In this document: positions 21,208-32,800 of the stretch, one piece after another
Numbering within the stretch: the stretch's first letter is position 1
How the letters are laid out: each line of letters begins with the position of its first letter
Origin: Wolfiporia cocos
Lineage: Eukaryota > Basidiomycota > Agaricomycetes > Polyporales > Phaeolaceae
Assembly (NCBI GenBank): GCA_029448655.1
Contig: JACCLO010000016.1
Location: 620,001 to 684,000, forward strand
Direction of reading: 5' to 3'
Length of the DNA stretch: 64,000 nucleotides
Translations under genes and position numbers: made by a program
The notes under the pieces: generated by a model
What the model saw: the letters and a program-made list of their open reading frames with translations, nothing else
Told to the model about the DNA's origin: nothing
Database searches by the model: none

Positions 21208-22359
21208 CATATAATAATATATATTCAGATATCATTGTGGATATACAGGAATGCTCAATCGTACTGAAGCAATCTTGAATGTGTCAGAAGCAGGAGAACG
21301 TAGTAACGAAGCAGCTGGATCCCTCACAACTTGATATTTCTGTTCTCCCGCACCTCCGCTGGTACCCTATGGTCTATGTTTTGTGACTGGGCACGCCTTC
21401 CCGTTCGTCCAGTGCATGTGCCGTCTGGAACCTGTACGCAGATAACAACATCAGTAAGCACCGACGCAACATGAACTGCCCGACGTGCCATAGTATCAAC
21501 GCCTCTGAGTTTTCGTGCGAAGTGGCTGTATGCACCATACTCTTCTTGAAGATGCGAGTCAGCCGAAGTAATAATGATCGCAATAGCTTACCTGGTATGT
21601 GATGCTGCACCAATGCTGCGCTTGTTGGAAGTGCACGCGTGTCGAGCGCGGTGCATGGTACAATCTCGTTGCCACAGTGCGGGAGGTGAATGCGCGTGCT
21701 GGAAGTCAGTTGGGTATGGCGGGATCGGAACTCACACGGTGGGCATCTGGTATGGATATGGGCATGTGAGTCTGAAAGCGAATATGTATGAGGTGCACGT
21801 ACCAGCACATGTCCGCTTTACTGGGCGGGCGGTGAGGTGCAGCCGTGGTATGGCGTGACCCAACTTTCTACGCCAGATCAACTGTCTGATGTCTATGGTT
21901 TGAATGAGCCATTACCATTGATGTAGAGAAGAATGATCACTTCTGACTCTTCTGTATGCTGCATCAACTTTGAGAACTCGATGCTATGGCACGACGGCCA
22001 CTAATTAACCAGGGCTATCAATGAGAAATACATGTCAGTGCATATAAAGCTTGTGTACTCATCTATACAACATGATACATGTCGCATTCAGCGGGACTGC
22101 CACATCCACTGACAGAGGAGAGGGACTTGGAGGAGGAGGAAGGGATTGAAGGATGTAGGCTGATCAAAGATGAGTCTTTGCCTTCGGTTTATCGGTTTAT
22201 GACATCAGCAGTAGCCAGTTGCAGTCAAATAAGGTTAGCATATATAGCTCCTTATAATCGTGTCATTGGACTTGGCGCAAAATACCACATATTACATAAT
22301 CTAATAACCTTATAATGGCATAGTCTTTTGACAGCTAGTCAGGAATCTGTCAGGAATCT
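21208..22359. other. sequence between R1-like ends, no recognised gene
   Basis: Open frames of 60-144 codons occur on both strands (for example 21374-21808 minus and 21574-21858 plus, which overlap each other), but none shows a domain, conserved splice structure or convincing composition. This may be the inside of a non-autonomous element bounded by the R1-like ends. Confidence 0.35.
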
Positions 22360-22475
22360 GTCAGAAATATGCAGATTCTGAAGGGATTCTGACGCTCCTA
22401 GCATCTGCCCATAATCCCTTCAGAATCTGCCCAGAATCGGTGATTCCGACGAGATTCTGAGGTGTCAGAAAACCG
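22360..22475 (-). repeat. inverted R1-like end with 18-bp hairpin
   Basis: The reverse complement resembles the start of R1 (CAGAATCTCGTC.GAAT and the GATTCTG words that follow). Inside it 22371-22388 and 22413-22430 are perfect 18-bp reverse complements around a 24-nt loop. It lies about 240 bp upstream of the Crinkler-like gene. Confidence 0.5.
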
Positions 22476-22717
22476 GCGGCTTCACGACTTAGACGGTGCG
22501 CGCGGAGGCGCTGACCCGACGCGTCGGGCCCGCCTTCACGTGATGTGTGGGGCTTCAATTCTACGCAAACGGGTTGGGAAATTATAAATTAACCCCAAGT
22601 GTTCTTCGCGTCAACCGTCAACGCGTCAACAGTGCGCCTACTGCGGTTGAACCAGAGTTTATATCTTTGTGGGCGGCCACCATAACCGCGGCCATCTACG
22701 TTCACTCTAGTTCTACT

Positions 22718-24768
22718 ATGCCATCACCATCACATCTGGTTATCTATTATCCTCATCCAACTACGCCATGGAAAGCGACGGTTCCCGTCACAGGCGATAC
22801 TCGACTTGCCTCCATCCTCGACCGCATCGAGGAGGATAAGGGCATCAAGATCCCTCGGCTGCCAAACAATTTATACGCGGTAAGATTATCCTATCAACCA
22901 ATGATGCACGCATCCTTACATACAACGTCTAACAGCCCCCAGATATCCGTCTCAATCCCGTCACGACAGTGCTTGCCCGCGCCCAAGAGTGGTTGCGCTT
23001 CAACCTTCATGAACAAAGTGTACAGATTGATGAAGACGGTGTCGTTGGTGATATTTTTCGAGGTGTACCCAACGGTCGAATTCACATCCTCATTGTTGAT
23101 GAAGATGGTGCGTATGAGCTATTCATCATCAAGAGACTGCCGCAATAACCGTGCGGTTTCCCAGTCGAAGAGGGTCTTGACGAGGTGGCCGACCTTGCTG
23201 AGCGCATGAACAAGTTCGCTCTTGATGGTGCGCAGATCGCTTGCTTGTGTTGTGTTTTGCGTCATGTTGACCATGCTCCAGCTTGTGAGGCCACCGCGAA
23301 AGGCGTTGCCAAAGAGCCTTCACCTTCGGATGGTGTTCACAGGCCGTCAAATGTCCTTCGTCAGGACACCGGGATCATTCACGCCGGACGACCTTACCTC
23401 AACTATGGTCTACCGCCTGCCCTCTACAACGCCACGTTGGCACGCCTCGACTTCCATCTCCAGAGCCTTGACGAGGACCTTGACGATCTGATCCCCGATC
23501 CCGGTCTAATTGGCCATGTTCACTTGTTCATGGCGGCTAGCTTGGAGACGTATGATAACGAGAATGGCAGGCAAATCGCCCTTCGCGATCATCTGCATGC
23601 TATCATGCGTGTTCATGCCGAATGGTGGACCGCTCTCCCTGGATGCAAACCTGGTGCGATTTGGCGAAAGAATTCTTTCCCCTTTATTGTTCTCGAACTG
23701 AAAAACGAGTTTGGTCTTGAGGGCGACGCCACGCTGCAAGCAGCATTGTCTTACAGCAAGATTGTCGGGATGAATGAGGTGTCTTCGTCTTCACGTCGTG
23801 GCTTGAGTGCCAGATTCATCGCTAAACCCGTGTGTTGATAGCATGCGAAGTGGAGAAAGTCAACAAACGTACCCGTCATCTTGATAGGGTTGATGGGCGA
23901 CTTCTTGGAGATTGCGGGTGCGGTGTTCGTAGGAGGCGTTTATCCGAGTGCTCCGTTCTCTCAAAGGTTGGGATTGAACATCCACTCCCATCGCAATGTG
24001 CTGCGCGTCTCCAAGGCGTTCAAGGCGGTCACCATCGCAGCCGCGGAGCTGTTGAAATTTTACTCCAGAGAACCCTCTCCATCGTATGGCCTCGCGCACC
24101 TCTTTCCGTCGCCGACCCATCAAGAAGGAGATCCCCTTCTGGCTTTGACCTTCAAACATAGGATGACGCGCACAGGCAAGCTATACCAGGTTGCAAAAGA
24201 CGACCAGGAGCGCCGTTCGGGACTGTTTGTCGCGGCTTTGTCAGACGCCGACGGGCGCGGGGGCGATAAGGAAGTCATTGTGAAGTTCACGGAGAGATAC
24301 AACGCCGACGCACACCGTCTCCTCGCCAACTCTGGCCTTGCACCGAAGCTCTATTCGTGTTCCCGTGTCATGGGCGGCCTCTACATGGTCGTAATGGAGC
24401 ACATGAAAGGCGAGACTGCGTGGACTCTGTCGCAGAGAAGGGATGGTGTCCCGTATGAAGTCTATGAAGATGTTGAGTTGGCGATCAGCAAGCTCCATGC
24501 AGCCGACTTCGTCTTTGGGGACCTTCGTATGCCAAACATCATATGTGTTCGTGGCGATGGCGATGGGTCGAAGACATCTGGGATGTTGTTAGACTATGAC
24601 TGGGCCGGAATCGACGAGAAGGACAGATATCCGTCTACACTGAATCATCAACTTGAAGATGAGTGGGCGAGGGGGATGGAGCGTTATGGTGTTATGCGGA
24701 AGGAGCATGATAGGGAGATGTTGGAGATGTTGCGGGTCGCTTGTCAACCGAAAGTGTCGGTGGCTTAA
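22718..24768 (+). CDS. Crinkler-like N-terminus fused to an atypical protein kinase domain
   Basis: Spliced host gene. Proposed exons: 22718-22879, 22936-23107, 23165-23778 (possibly with a further 54-nt in-frame intron at 23228-23281) and 23842-24768; introns are 56, 57 and 63 nt with GT..AG ends. This gives 624 residues, or 606 with the extra intron. The N-terminus (MPSPSHLVIYYPHP..GRIHILIVDED) resembles the ubiquitin-like header of Crinkler-type proteins. The middle part has a VLELKNEFG..DATLQAALSYSK segment. The last exon carries kinase-like motifs: VIVKF (VAIK-like lysine), then HAADFVFGDLRMPNI (catalytic Asp and Asn) and LLDYDWAG in the DFG position. This mix is frequent in expanded basidiomycete families of unknown role (family knowledge). 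No stop or frameshift is needed, so the gene is probably alive. It is the best host gene in the window. Confidence 0.72.
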
Positions 24769-25697
24769 GGCAGTGTAACGAGTGATACAAACCTGTAGTC
24801 TCATGGGAAACATGCCACTAGCTAGCGGCCAACGGCGCTGGCATCGTTCATCTCGGATCCGAAGAGACTATTTGAGATGCAACGCATTCATATGCATGGT
24901 GGGTCTACGGCAGCAGGTTCTGTCCATCGTGACAGCCTTGCATTGCGTCATGTTCACTTACAGTTGACTATCTAGTAATGCATACCGTCGGTCCTCGGAT
25001 TTTGCTATATGCATTATGAGATGTTATGCGCGATCAAATCTGTCACATAGTGTGACTCGTTGTGATCATATGTGACACCCCTGTGCAGGTTTGTCACGAT
25101 CTGTCACATTGATATCGCCACCTAAAACCTCACGTATTACCAAGCTTATTAGCTTGCCATACACATGTGTGTGCCAAGCTAATAAGCTTGAAGTATCGTC
25201 CTACCCGCATACTGCCAGTAGCACCACAGTCGATTGCCCTTCTGGGGTGAAGATCATGTGCCTGCCCACTCCCCACACCACTCACCAGCGCCTCACTCCC
25301 CATGCCACCTACCAGCACCCTGCTGCCCCTGCACCACCGACAAGCTGTCACGGGCAAAAGCTTTCCCTAACGACAACGAAGCTGATCCGGTCCCCCGAGT
25401 CCCCAAGCCCAGCCAGGCCCGGATCATACCTTGGAAGGAGCCAGACAACATCTAGATAACGACACAAGGCCCGGTTCCCACCCGGCCACGATAACCGCTA
25501 CGTATTTGATATATCCTACGCTTCTATGTTTCAGAGTCTGGCTTAGACCCCTACCTTAGTCTCGCACCAGACTCCCTAATTACCATATACGGCCATTACA
25601 GTACAAACGTGTACAAACAGCCTACTAGTATAATAGCAGGCCTCGTTCAGCTGGTAACCCCAGTCTGAACTTGGCGTTCATCCACTTCGCTCCCCTC
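24769..25697. other. intergenic stretch between the kinase gene and A2
   Basis: It holds the 3' flank of the kinase gene, repeated TGTCAC/GTGACA words (25048-25110), a perfect 16-bp inverted repeat (25141-25156 with 25175-25190, each arm itself nearly palindromic), and a Pro-rich open frame without recognised domain (25234-25455). From about 25600 a short segment (TGTACAAACAGCCTAC) resembles the U3 of the A-family LTR, suggesting an old LTR scrap. Confidence 0.4.
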
Positions 25698-26068
25698 TGT
25701 CACAAGCCGATTTTCTCCAACTAGCTTGCGACTAGGGACAACCCTTATCTTATCTAAGCGCCCGCCTATGCATCACATGCAAGGACCCCGAACACCTCAC
25801 ACGTGCCTACACAGACCCCGGACACCCTTGATGTGGCTCTACACCTACGATAGGGTTTACCATACGCTAAACGGTCTACCAGCTTACGTAATACTGTATA
25901 GTAGCCAAACATGTACAAACAGCCTACGAGCATATATACCAGCAAGACGAGCAGGGAGCACCCCAGACTCGTCTTGGCCTTTGTTGCCTTGAGTAGCCTC
26001 AGACTAGGAATACGCTTTCACGCGAGTAATATTCCCCTGAGTAGTTGCTTGAGAATACGCTTGTGTCA
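25698..26068 (+). repeat. 5' LTR of A2
   Basis: 371 bp, TGTCACAAGC..GCTTGTGTCA. It carries TATATA at 25933-25938; the inferred R start AGACTCGTCTT is at 25965-25975. Confidence 0.95.
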
Positions 26069-26080
26069 TAAGACGAGTCT
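25933..26080 (+). promoter_or_regulatory. A2 core promoter and self-priming site
   Basis: TATATA (25933-25938) is followed after 32 bp by AGACTCGTCTT (25965-25975). The sequence one base after the LTR, 26070-26080 (AAGACGAGTCT), is its exact reverse complement over 11 nt. The upstream arm AAGACGAG (25944-25951) forms an inverted repeat with CTCGTCTT (25968-25975). This geometry matches Tf1-type priming, where the mRNA 5' end folds back on the primer site. Confidence 0.7.
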
Positions 26081-26841
26081 CCACCCCGATCTGAGTTCAT
26101 TCCAGATCAACCCCGGCGCACTAGGGGCAAAGTGCATTGTTTCTTCGCCCTCGAGTTGACTCCGGTCGATTCGGGTGTTAAACTCTTATCCTCCCGTATC
26201 CCAGGGACAAGGGACAGGGTTCTGGGGGAATACACTCGTGAACAGCGTGTAGGGGACCACTCCTACCGTTGCTTCTAAGCTACTGGGCCACCGTCGTGCA
26301 ATGCGGCGTAAAGGCTTTGGGTTCTATCCCCACCGTAGTAGTTGTGCACCCGACGCGAAATAATCAAAGGCGTTAAGGGGCCCTACGGCAGACTACAGAG
26401 GCACTGGGCACCCATTTACGCGCATTACCGCGCCAACTATACGGGCATTACCGCCCCCCCCCGTTACTATAACAACCCAGCGCCCTACCAGGCGGCTGAA
26501 GGAGCGTGACACAGCTCACACCATACGGCCACTTGGCCCCCTACGATAGTTTTTAGACCCTCCATCACAAGGGTTTAGATCCCGTGCCCCCGGTATCCCG
26601 AATTAGCTTCGGGGCTGGACGAGGTTTCGGAGGCAGGAATTTCTCGCCGGCTGAGGGAAGAAAACCCCTCGGCGTTTCTTGGCACATCTCCGAAAAGAGG
26701 TGGTTCCTGAATAGAGTGGACACCGGTTGTTTCTAGTTACCACCCCGATCGCAGCTATAGGCTGATCCACAGTGGGCGGGTAGCGCAACCAATCGTCGCG
26801 ACTCTACATTTCATAAAACACATACATTTCATTACAATACA

Positions 26842-29800
26842 ATGGCCGCCCCTCATGACCTCGAATACATCCGCGGCCCCCGACCCGAACGAGTCCCACT
26901 CCCCGGTGGCACCATCGCCGGCACCCCCACAGTCACCAACAACCCGTTCCACCCAGGGCAGTGGGTGAACTACCAGGTACACGGATTGCCAGAGGACTTC
27001 GCCTTACTCTCGGTGGCAGACAGCATCCACGCCCCGCGACAACAAGTAGAAGTCGCCTCTGTCCACACCGGGACCTTCGACGGTCAGCCCCCCGCCCGAT
27101 CACTCGCATACGGTGCATCGCAGGAGGACCAAGGTCCCGGTCTGGAAAGAATAGAGCAGGCGTTCCACCTGGCAAGGGAACAATCTAACACGGTCCGCGG
27201 CGCGAGTCCCTTAGAACACATCGACTCGCCCCTGGCCATGCAATGGGCGTTCCCCCCCAACCCAACCTCGGCAGACTTCGGCTTTAGGTGTCAAACGGTA
27301 GCGGCGACAATGGTTCAAACCGGTGTGTGGAACGCCGACATGGGAGCACGATTTTTGCGGGAGGCACAACGCCTCCAAGCAGATGCCATCGCAGCAGGAG
27401 ACGCGGCTTCGTTACACAGCCAGCACTCCGCTCCCCGTCGGTCAGTACCATCGGTTCCGGAAGAACGTTTCCGGCCGGTTGAAAATTGGGTAAGATCCGT
27501 CCACATGGGATCTCCCCCACCAGTGAACCCGGCAACCCGACCGGCATCGAACGCGGGCACCCGGCAGACAAATCCGTTCCTGCCCGGCTACACCCCCCCG
27601 GTCCTCACTCCCCAGGTTCCCTTCTCGGTCATGGCAGCACAGCCCCCGGTCCCTCCATCGGTAGCACCACGGACGACGCATGTGAACACCTGGAGAGCCG
27701 CGCCTCTCCCGGGAACTCGTGCGTCCATGTGGCGGCCCGAGAAACCGGCGAGCTCGCAATGGGATGCCTATTCAATGCTCCCGGAGCCGCAGCCTGACCC
27801 CCGGTACAAGTCCAAGGTGCGCGAACCCGAACCCTTCACCGGCGAAAACTTCATCGCCTGGGTCATGCGCCTGAAGCTTTACATCGACGACAACCGGCCG
27901 CTGCTCTTCACAGACAGCAAGAAAATTGGCACGGCCATCTCGTTGATACGGGGACCAAAGGTAGATTCGTGGGTAACGGCATTCACGCGGGAACACTACC
28001 GTGACGGACAATGGCATTTGAGTTGGCTCCGCTTCATCTGGGAACTCCACCAGAAGTTCGACGACCCCGACCTAGAAAAGAAGTCGGCAGTCGCAGCGGA
28101 AAAACTCAGCATGACCATCGGCAAAGGCGAGGAGTACTTCCAGGAACTGGAACGACTTCTTTCAGAGGCGAAATACGACAAGGAGAACCAGATTGTTCAT
28201 CGCTGGGTCACCTCCGCCATACCGAAGGAAATCTACCAGGCAGTCCACTCTGCCTTCGTCGCCGCCACGGTAAATGACAAGTCGCAACGCGGATATAACG
28301 TCCAGATCCCCGAGGACTATGAATCCTGGAAACAGGCTATCCTCCGGACAGACAACGCAATGCGCCGTCTCCGCGACGAAGAAAAGCTGCGCCACGGTCG
28401 TGACACGGGTAAGGGCGTCGCCGACAAGGGAAAGGGCCGGGCGACAACATCATCATCGGGAACCACGCGGTCCGAGCCCACCGCAGAAGAACGGGCCAAC
28501 TTGCTCAAGAGGAAGTGCCACTCTTGCAGCAAGACTCAGGCAGAGGCACCAGGGAAGGGCTGCAACAAGCACGTCTGGCACCAACCCAACTGGAAGCCCC
28601 GAGCAGCTACCAGCGGAGGAAACACCGGTGCCGGACCCTCACAACCGGCGCGCACCCGCCAGGCCGTCGAAGCACCACCAGCAGAAAAAGTCCTTGGGGA
28701 AGTATCCCAGGAGGACTTCGTGCGAATGGTGTCGGCATGGGCCAAGGAAAATCCGGAGGCTGCGAAGGAAGCCGGATTCACTCAGGTACGTCCCCTCTCT
28801 AATAATAAATTCTCAGTTCTGGAGATCGAGGAACCAGTAAATGTCTCTATCTCCGAATCTGCCACGGAGGGTAACGAACCGGTGGATGGACTATATGGGC
28901 TAGGAACCGGGGCCCCGATATTCGACTATATATCTGTACCACGTTCTGTAGATTTGGCACCTGGTGACGACGACGGAGCTTCAACATGCTCTGACGACTC
29001 GTTTGTAACAGCCTCAGAGGAGCCTCCCACTGGAGCTTGGCGGGAGGATAAAACCGTGCTTAATTCCTCTATTAATGTAAACTATGTGCCAATGGACGTA
29101 GACCCGGTTGTAGACTCAGATGTGCAGATGGCAGACGCATCTAAGCCTACAGTCCAGAAAAAGACGGAAAAGAAAATGCGGCGTCGACGAGCCAAGAAGA
29201 AGGCTGTCACGCTCGACATATACCTAGACCACCCGCGGGCAATTCCCCCTGAGCGCAAAAGCGAAGGAGCCGCGGGTTACGACCTTCACTCTGCGGAGGA
29301 AGTCGTTATACCCAATGGGAAACGTATCACCGTGGATACCGGCATAATGATCCGAATGCCGCCCGGTGTATACGGCCGCATAGCTCCACGATCCGGACTC
29401 GCTCTAAAAGGAGTCGACGTGGAGGCCGGTGTAGTTGACGAAGACTACACCGGTCGGTTAAAAGTCATACTGAATAATCAAACCGGAACAGATTATCAGG
29501 TCGAGTATGGGGACAGAATCGCCCAGTTCATACTCGAGTGCAATATGACACCAGACACGCGCATAGTAAAAAGCATTAGGGAAACCAGACGCGGAACACA
29601 GGGGTTCGGCTCTACTGGTGAGAAACTCAGAGGGAATGTAGTGGTAATCCAGACGGGAAAACGGGGAAGGCAGATCGAAGTACCGATCACCCTCCACCGC
29701 CCCGACGGACGTGCCCTCTTCACAAAGGCACTGATAGACTCCGGTTCAACGGGATCGGTCATCAGTCGTGCCTACGTGGAGGAACACAAACTCGAGCAAC

Positions 29801-32800
29801 TCCCATTAGACCGACCCGTCAAACTGTACAACGCTGACGGTAGTACCAACGCTGCGGGCAAAATGACGCACTATGTCGAACTCCAGATGCAGATTGACAC
29901 GCATTTGGAAACGCGCAAGTTCCACATCACCGAGCTGAGCTCGGCCGACATATTCCTCGGCTTCGATTGGTTGGAGGACCACAATCCCACCATCGACTGG
30001 AAGAGACGCCGAATCACCTTCACCTGCAACTGTGAACACGAGCAGATCGAGGATGGTGACCATATTTATTACATCTTTGCTGACGCATGGTTACGGAATA
30101 GGGAAGAGTGCCGGGCCAACATCGCTGAACGAGTCCGCGCAACGAAGGCAACCGAGATCGCCATTGCCACCGGTAAAACCACGGAAGCCAAGACTTTTGA
30201 GGAGGTGGTACCAGAGTACTTACACGAATTCGAAGACGTGTTCAAGGAAACGGAATTCGACCACCTCCCCGAAAGACGACCATGGGATCACGCCATAGAA
30301 CTCCTACCAAACTCCGAACCCTACGCCGGCAAGATCTATGCCCTATCGCCTCGAGAACAAGAGGCGTTAGACGATTTCTTAGAAGAACAGTTACGGACTG
30401 GACGCATACGACCATCCAAGTCACCATGGGGGGCACCATTCTTCTTCGTCAAAAAGAAGGATGGGAAACTGAGACCCATTCAGGATTACCGGAAGTTGAA
30501 CCAGATGACCAAGAAGAATCGGTACCCGCTCCCTCTGATCACGGAGCTGCTCAACAAGCTGAAGCGAGCTAAGTACTTCTCTAAATTGGACATTCGTTGG
30601 GGATACACGAACGTCAGAATCAAGGAAGGCGACGAGGAAAAAGCCGCCTTCATCACTAATAGGGGATTGTACGAACCCTTAGTGATGTTCTTCGGAATGT
30701 GCAACGCACCGGGCACGTTCCAGACCTTGATGAACGACATCTTCCGAGACCTGATAATGACTGGAAAAGTCATTGTATATTTAGACGACATACTTGTTTT
30801 CACGGAGACCGAGGCAGAACATAAAGAGATCCTGCGCAAGGTTCTGCTCGTTCTCCGTCAAAACAAGCTAACCTGTAAACCAGAGAAATGCGAGTTCATG
30901 AAGTCGGAAGTAGAATACTTGGGACACATAATCTCTCACGGGGAAATCCGTATGGATCCCGCGAAGGTGGCGGCAGTGGCTGAATGGCCCGCACCTCGGA
31001 ACAAAAAAGAAGTGCAGTCCTTCATAGGATTTGCAAACTTCTACCGGAGATTCATTCCCAAGTTCTCCACGGTAGCACGCCCACTGATAAACCTAACCAA
31101 AGATACGCCTTGGCAGTGGGGTACGGCGGAACAAGAGTGCTTCGATAAGTTAAAGAAAATATTTATCGAAGCACCCGTGTTAGGGATACCAAACGATGAC
31201 GACCCTTTCCGCATCGAGGCAGACTCATCGGATTTCGCAACCGGAGCCTGCCTCATGCAGAAACAGGACGGCGTCTGGAAACCCATCGCCTACCAGAGTA
31301 AGACGATGCTACCGGCAGAACGGAACTACGAGATCTACGACAGAGAACTCCTCGCCATCATGCGCGCACTTGATGAATGGCGGCATTTCGTAATGGGTGG
31401 CAAACACCCTGTAGAAGTACTAACGGACCACAAGAACCTAGAGTATTTTAAGACCCCGCAGAAAATTAATCCGCGACAAGCCCGGTGGATGACGGAACTT
31501 GCCGAGTATGACCTACAACTCGTGCACATCCCCGGGAAGACCAATGGAAGGGCCGACGGGCTTTCCCGAAGAAGTGATCACGGAAACGACAAGGATCACC
31601 TCGAAGGACAAGTCGTCCTAAAGCCACACCTCTTCGTCCAAGATAGCGCAGAAAGGCTGCGATCCTCATTCTATACTGTAGTCAAGGGTATCACCCACGA
31701 CGAAGTAAAAGAGAGGGTCAAAGCGGAAGCCGCTCTCTACGAGGGAAAGGAAGGAGTAGAAGTAGGGGAAACGACCGAGGACGGTCTGCGATATAGGAGG
31801 GGGAGGTTAATTATCCCTCGGGACGAAGAATTGATCGGAAAAATCATTTCTTCATTCCACGACACCGTCTCAGCAGGACACCCTGGCACCGAAAACACGT
31901 ACACGGCTATACATCGGCACTACTGGTGGCCCAAGATGCGCTCAGACATCCGCCAGTACGTCAAAGCCTGTATCAAGTGCCAGGCCGCTAAGCCGGACCG
32001 ATCCAAACGCGCGGCTCCACTCAACCCAAACCCAACTCCAGCACACAACTGGGAGAACATTTCCGTAGACATGATCACGGGACTCCCCACTTCCAAGGGT
32101 CGCGACGCCATAATTGTAGTAGTAGATATGAAGTCAAAGGACTATATAGCTGTACCAACAACAACTAAACTATCGGCCGAAGGATGGGCCAACATATTTA
32201 TAGACAAAGTATATACACAACACGGACTACCAAAGAAAGTATTTAGCGACAGAGGACCACAGTTCGTAGCAGAATTCATAAAGGACGTATACCGTAGACT
32301 AGGCATACAGGGAAACCCGAGTACCGCGTTCCACCCACAGACAGACGGGCAGACGGAACGTATGAACCAGGAACTCGAGGTCTACCTTAGGTTATTTATT
32401 AATGATACTCATACGAACTGGCCGGACTTACTCCCGCTGGCAAGCTTTGCGTACAAGACACACGTACACAGTAGCACAGGATATAGTCCCTTTTACCTTA
32501 CGCACGGATACCACCCCTTCACAGGTGTAGAGGCGCCGGAACAGGAAGAGGGGGTAGCACAGGATTGGGTCGAACACATGCACACCATATCCAAACTCGC
32601 TTCACAGAACCTGGAGAAAGCTAAGCTACGCATGAAAGAGTACTACGATAGGAAACGGACATCGCCACTATCGTACTCTGAAGGCGACTCGGTTTGGGTC
32701 GACGGCCGCAACATAAACATGGGCCACCCAACCAAGAAGCTTGACTCCAAGCGGTTTGGACCGTACAAGGTCATCAAGAAGGTCGGGCACGGAGCATACG

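Noticed and set aside
21374..21858. Protein genes at 21374-21808 (minus) and 21574-21858 (plus)
   Set aside because: They overlap each other on opposite strands, show no domain or splice signals, and lie between R1-like repeat ends.
22547..23209. Single 220-codon ORF as gene model
   Set aside because: It reads through intron 22880-22935 in a frame that does not match the rest of the protein; the spliced model gives a continuous 600+ residue protein.
25234..25455. Pro-rich 73-codon ORF before A2
   Set aside because: No domain, no clear start context; mentioned only as part of the intergenic stretch.
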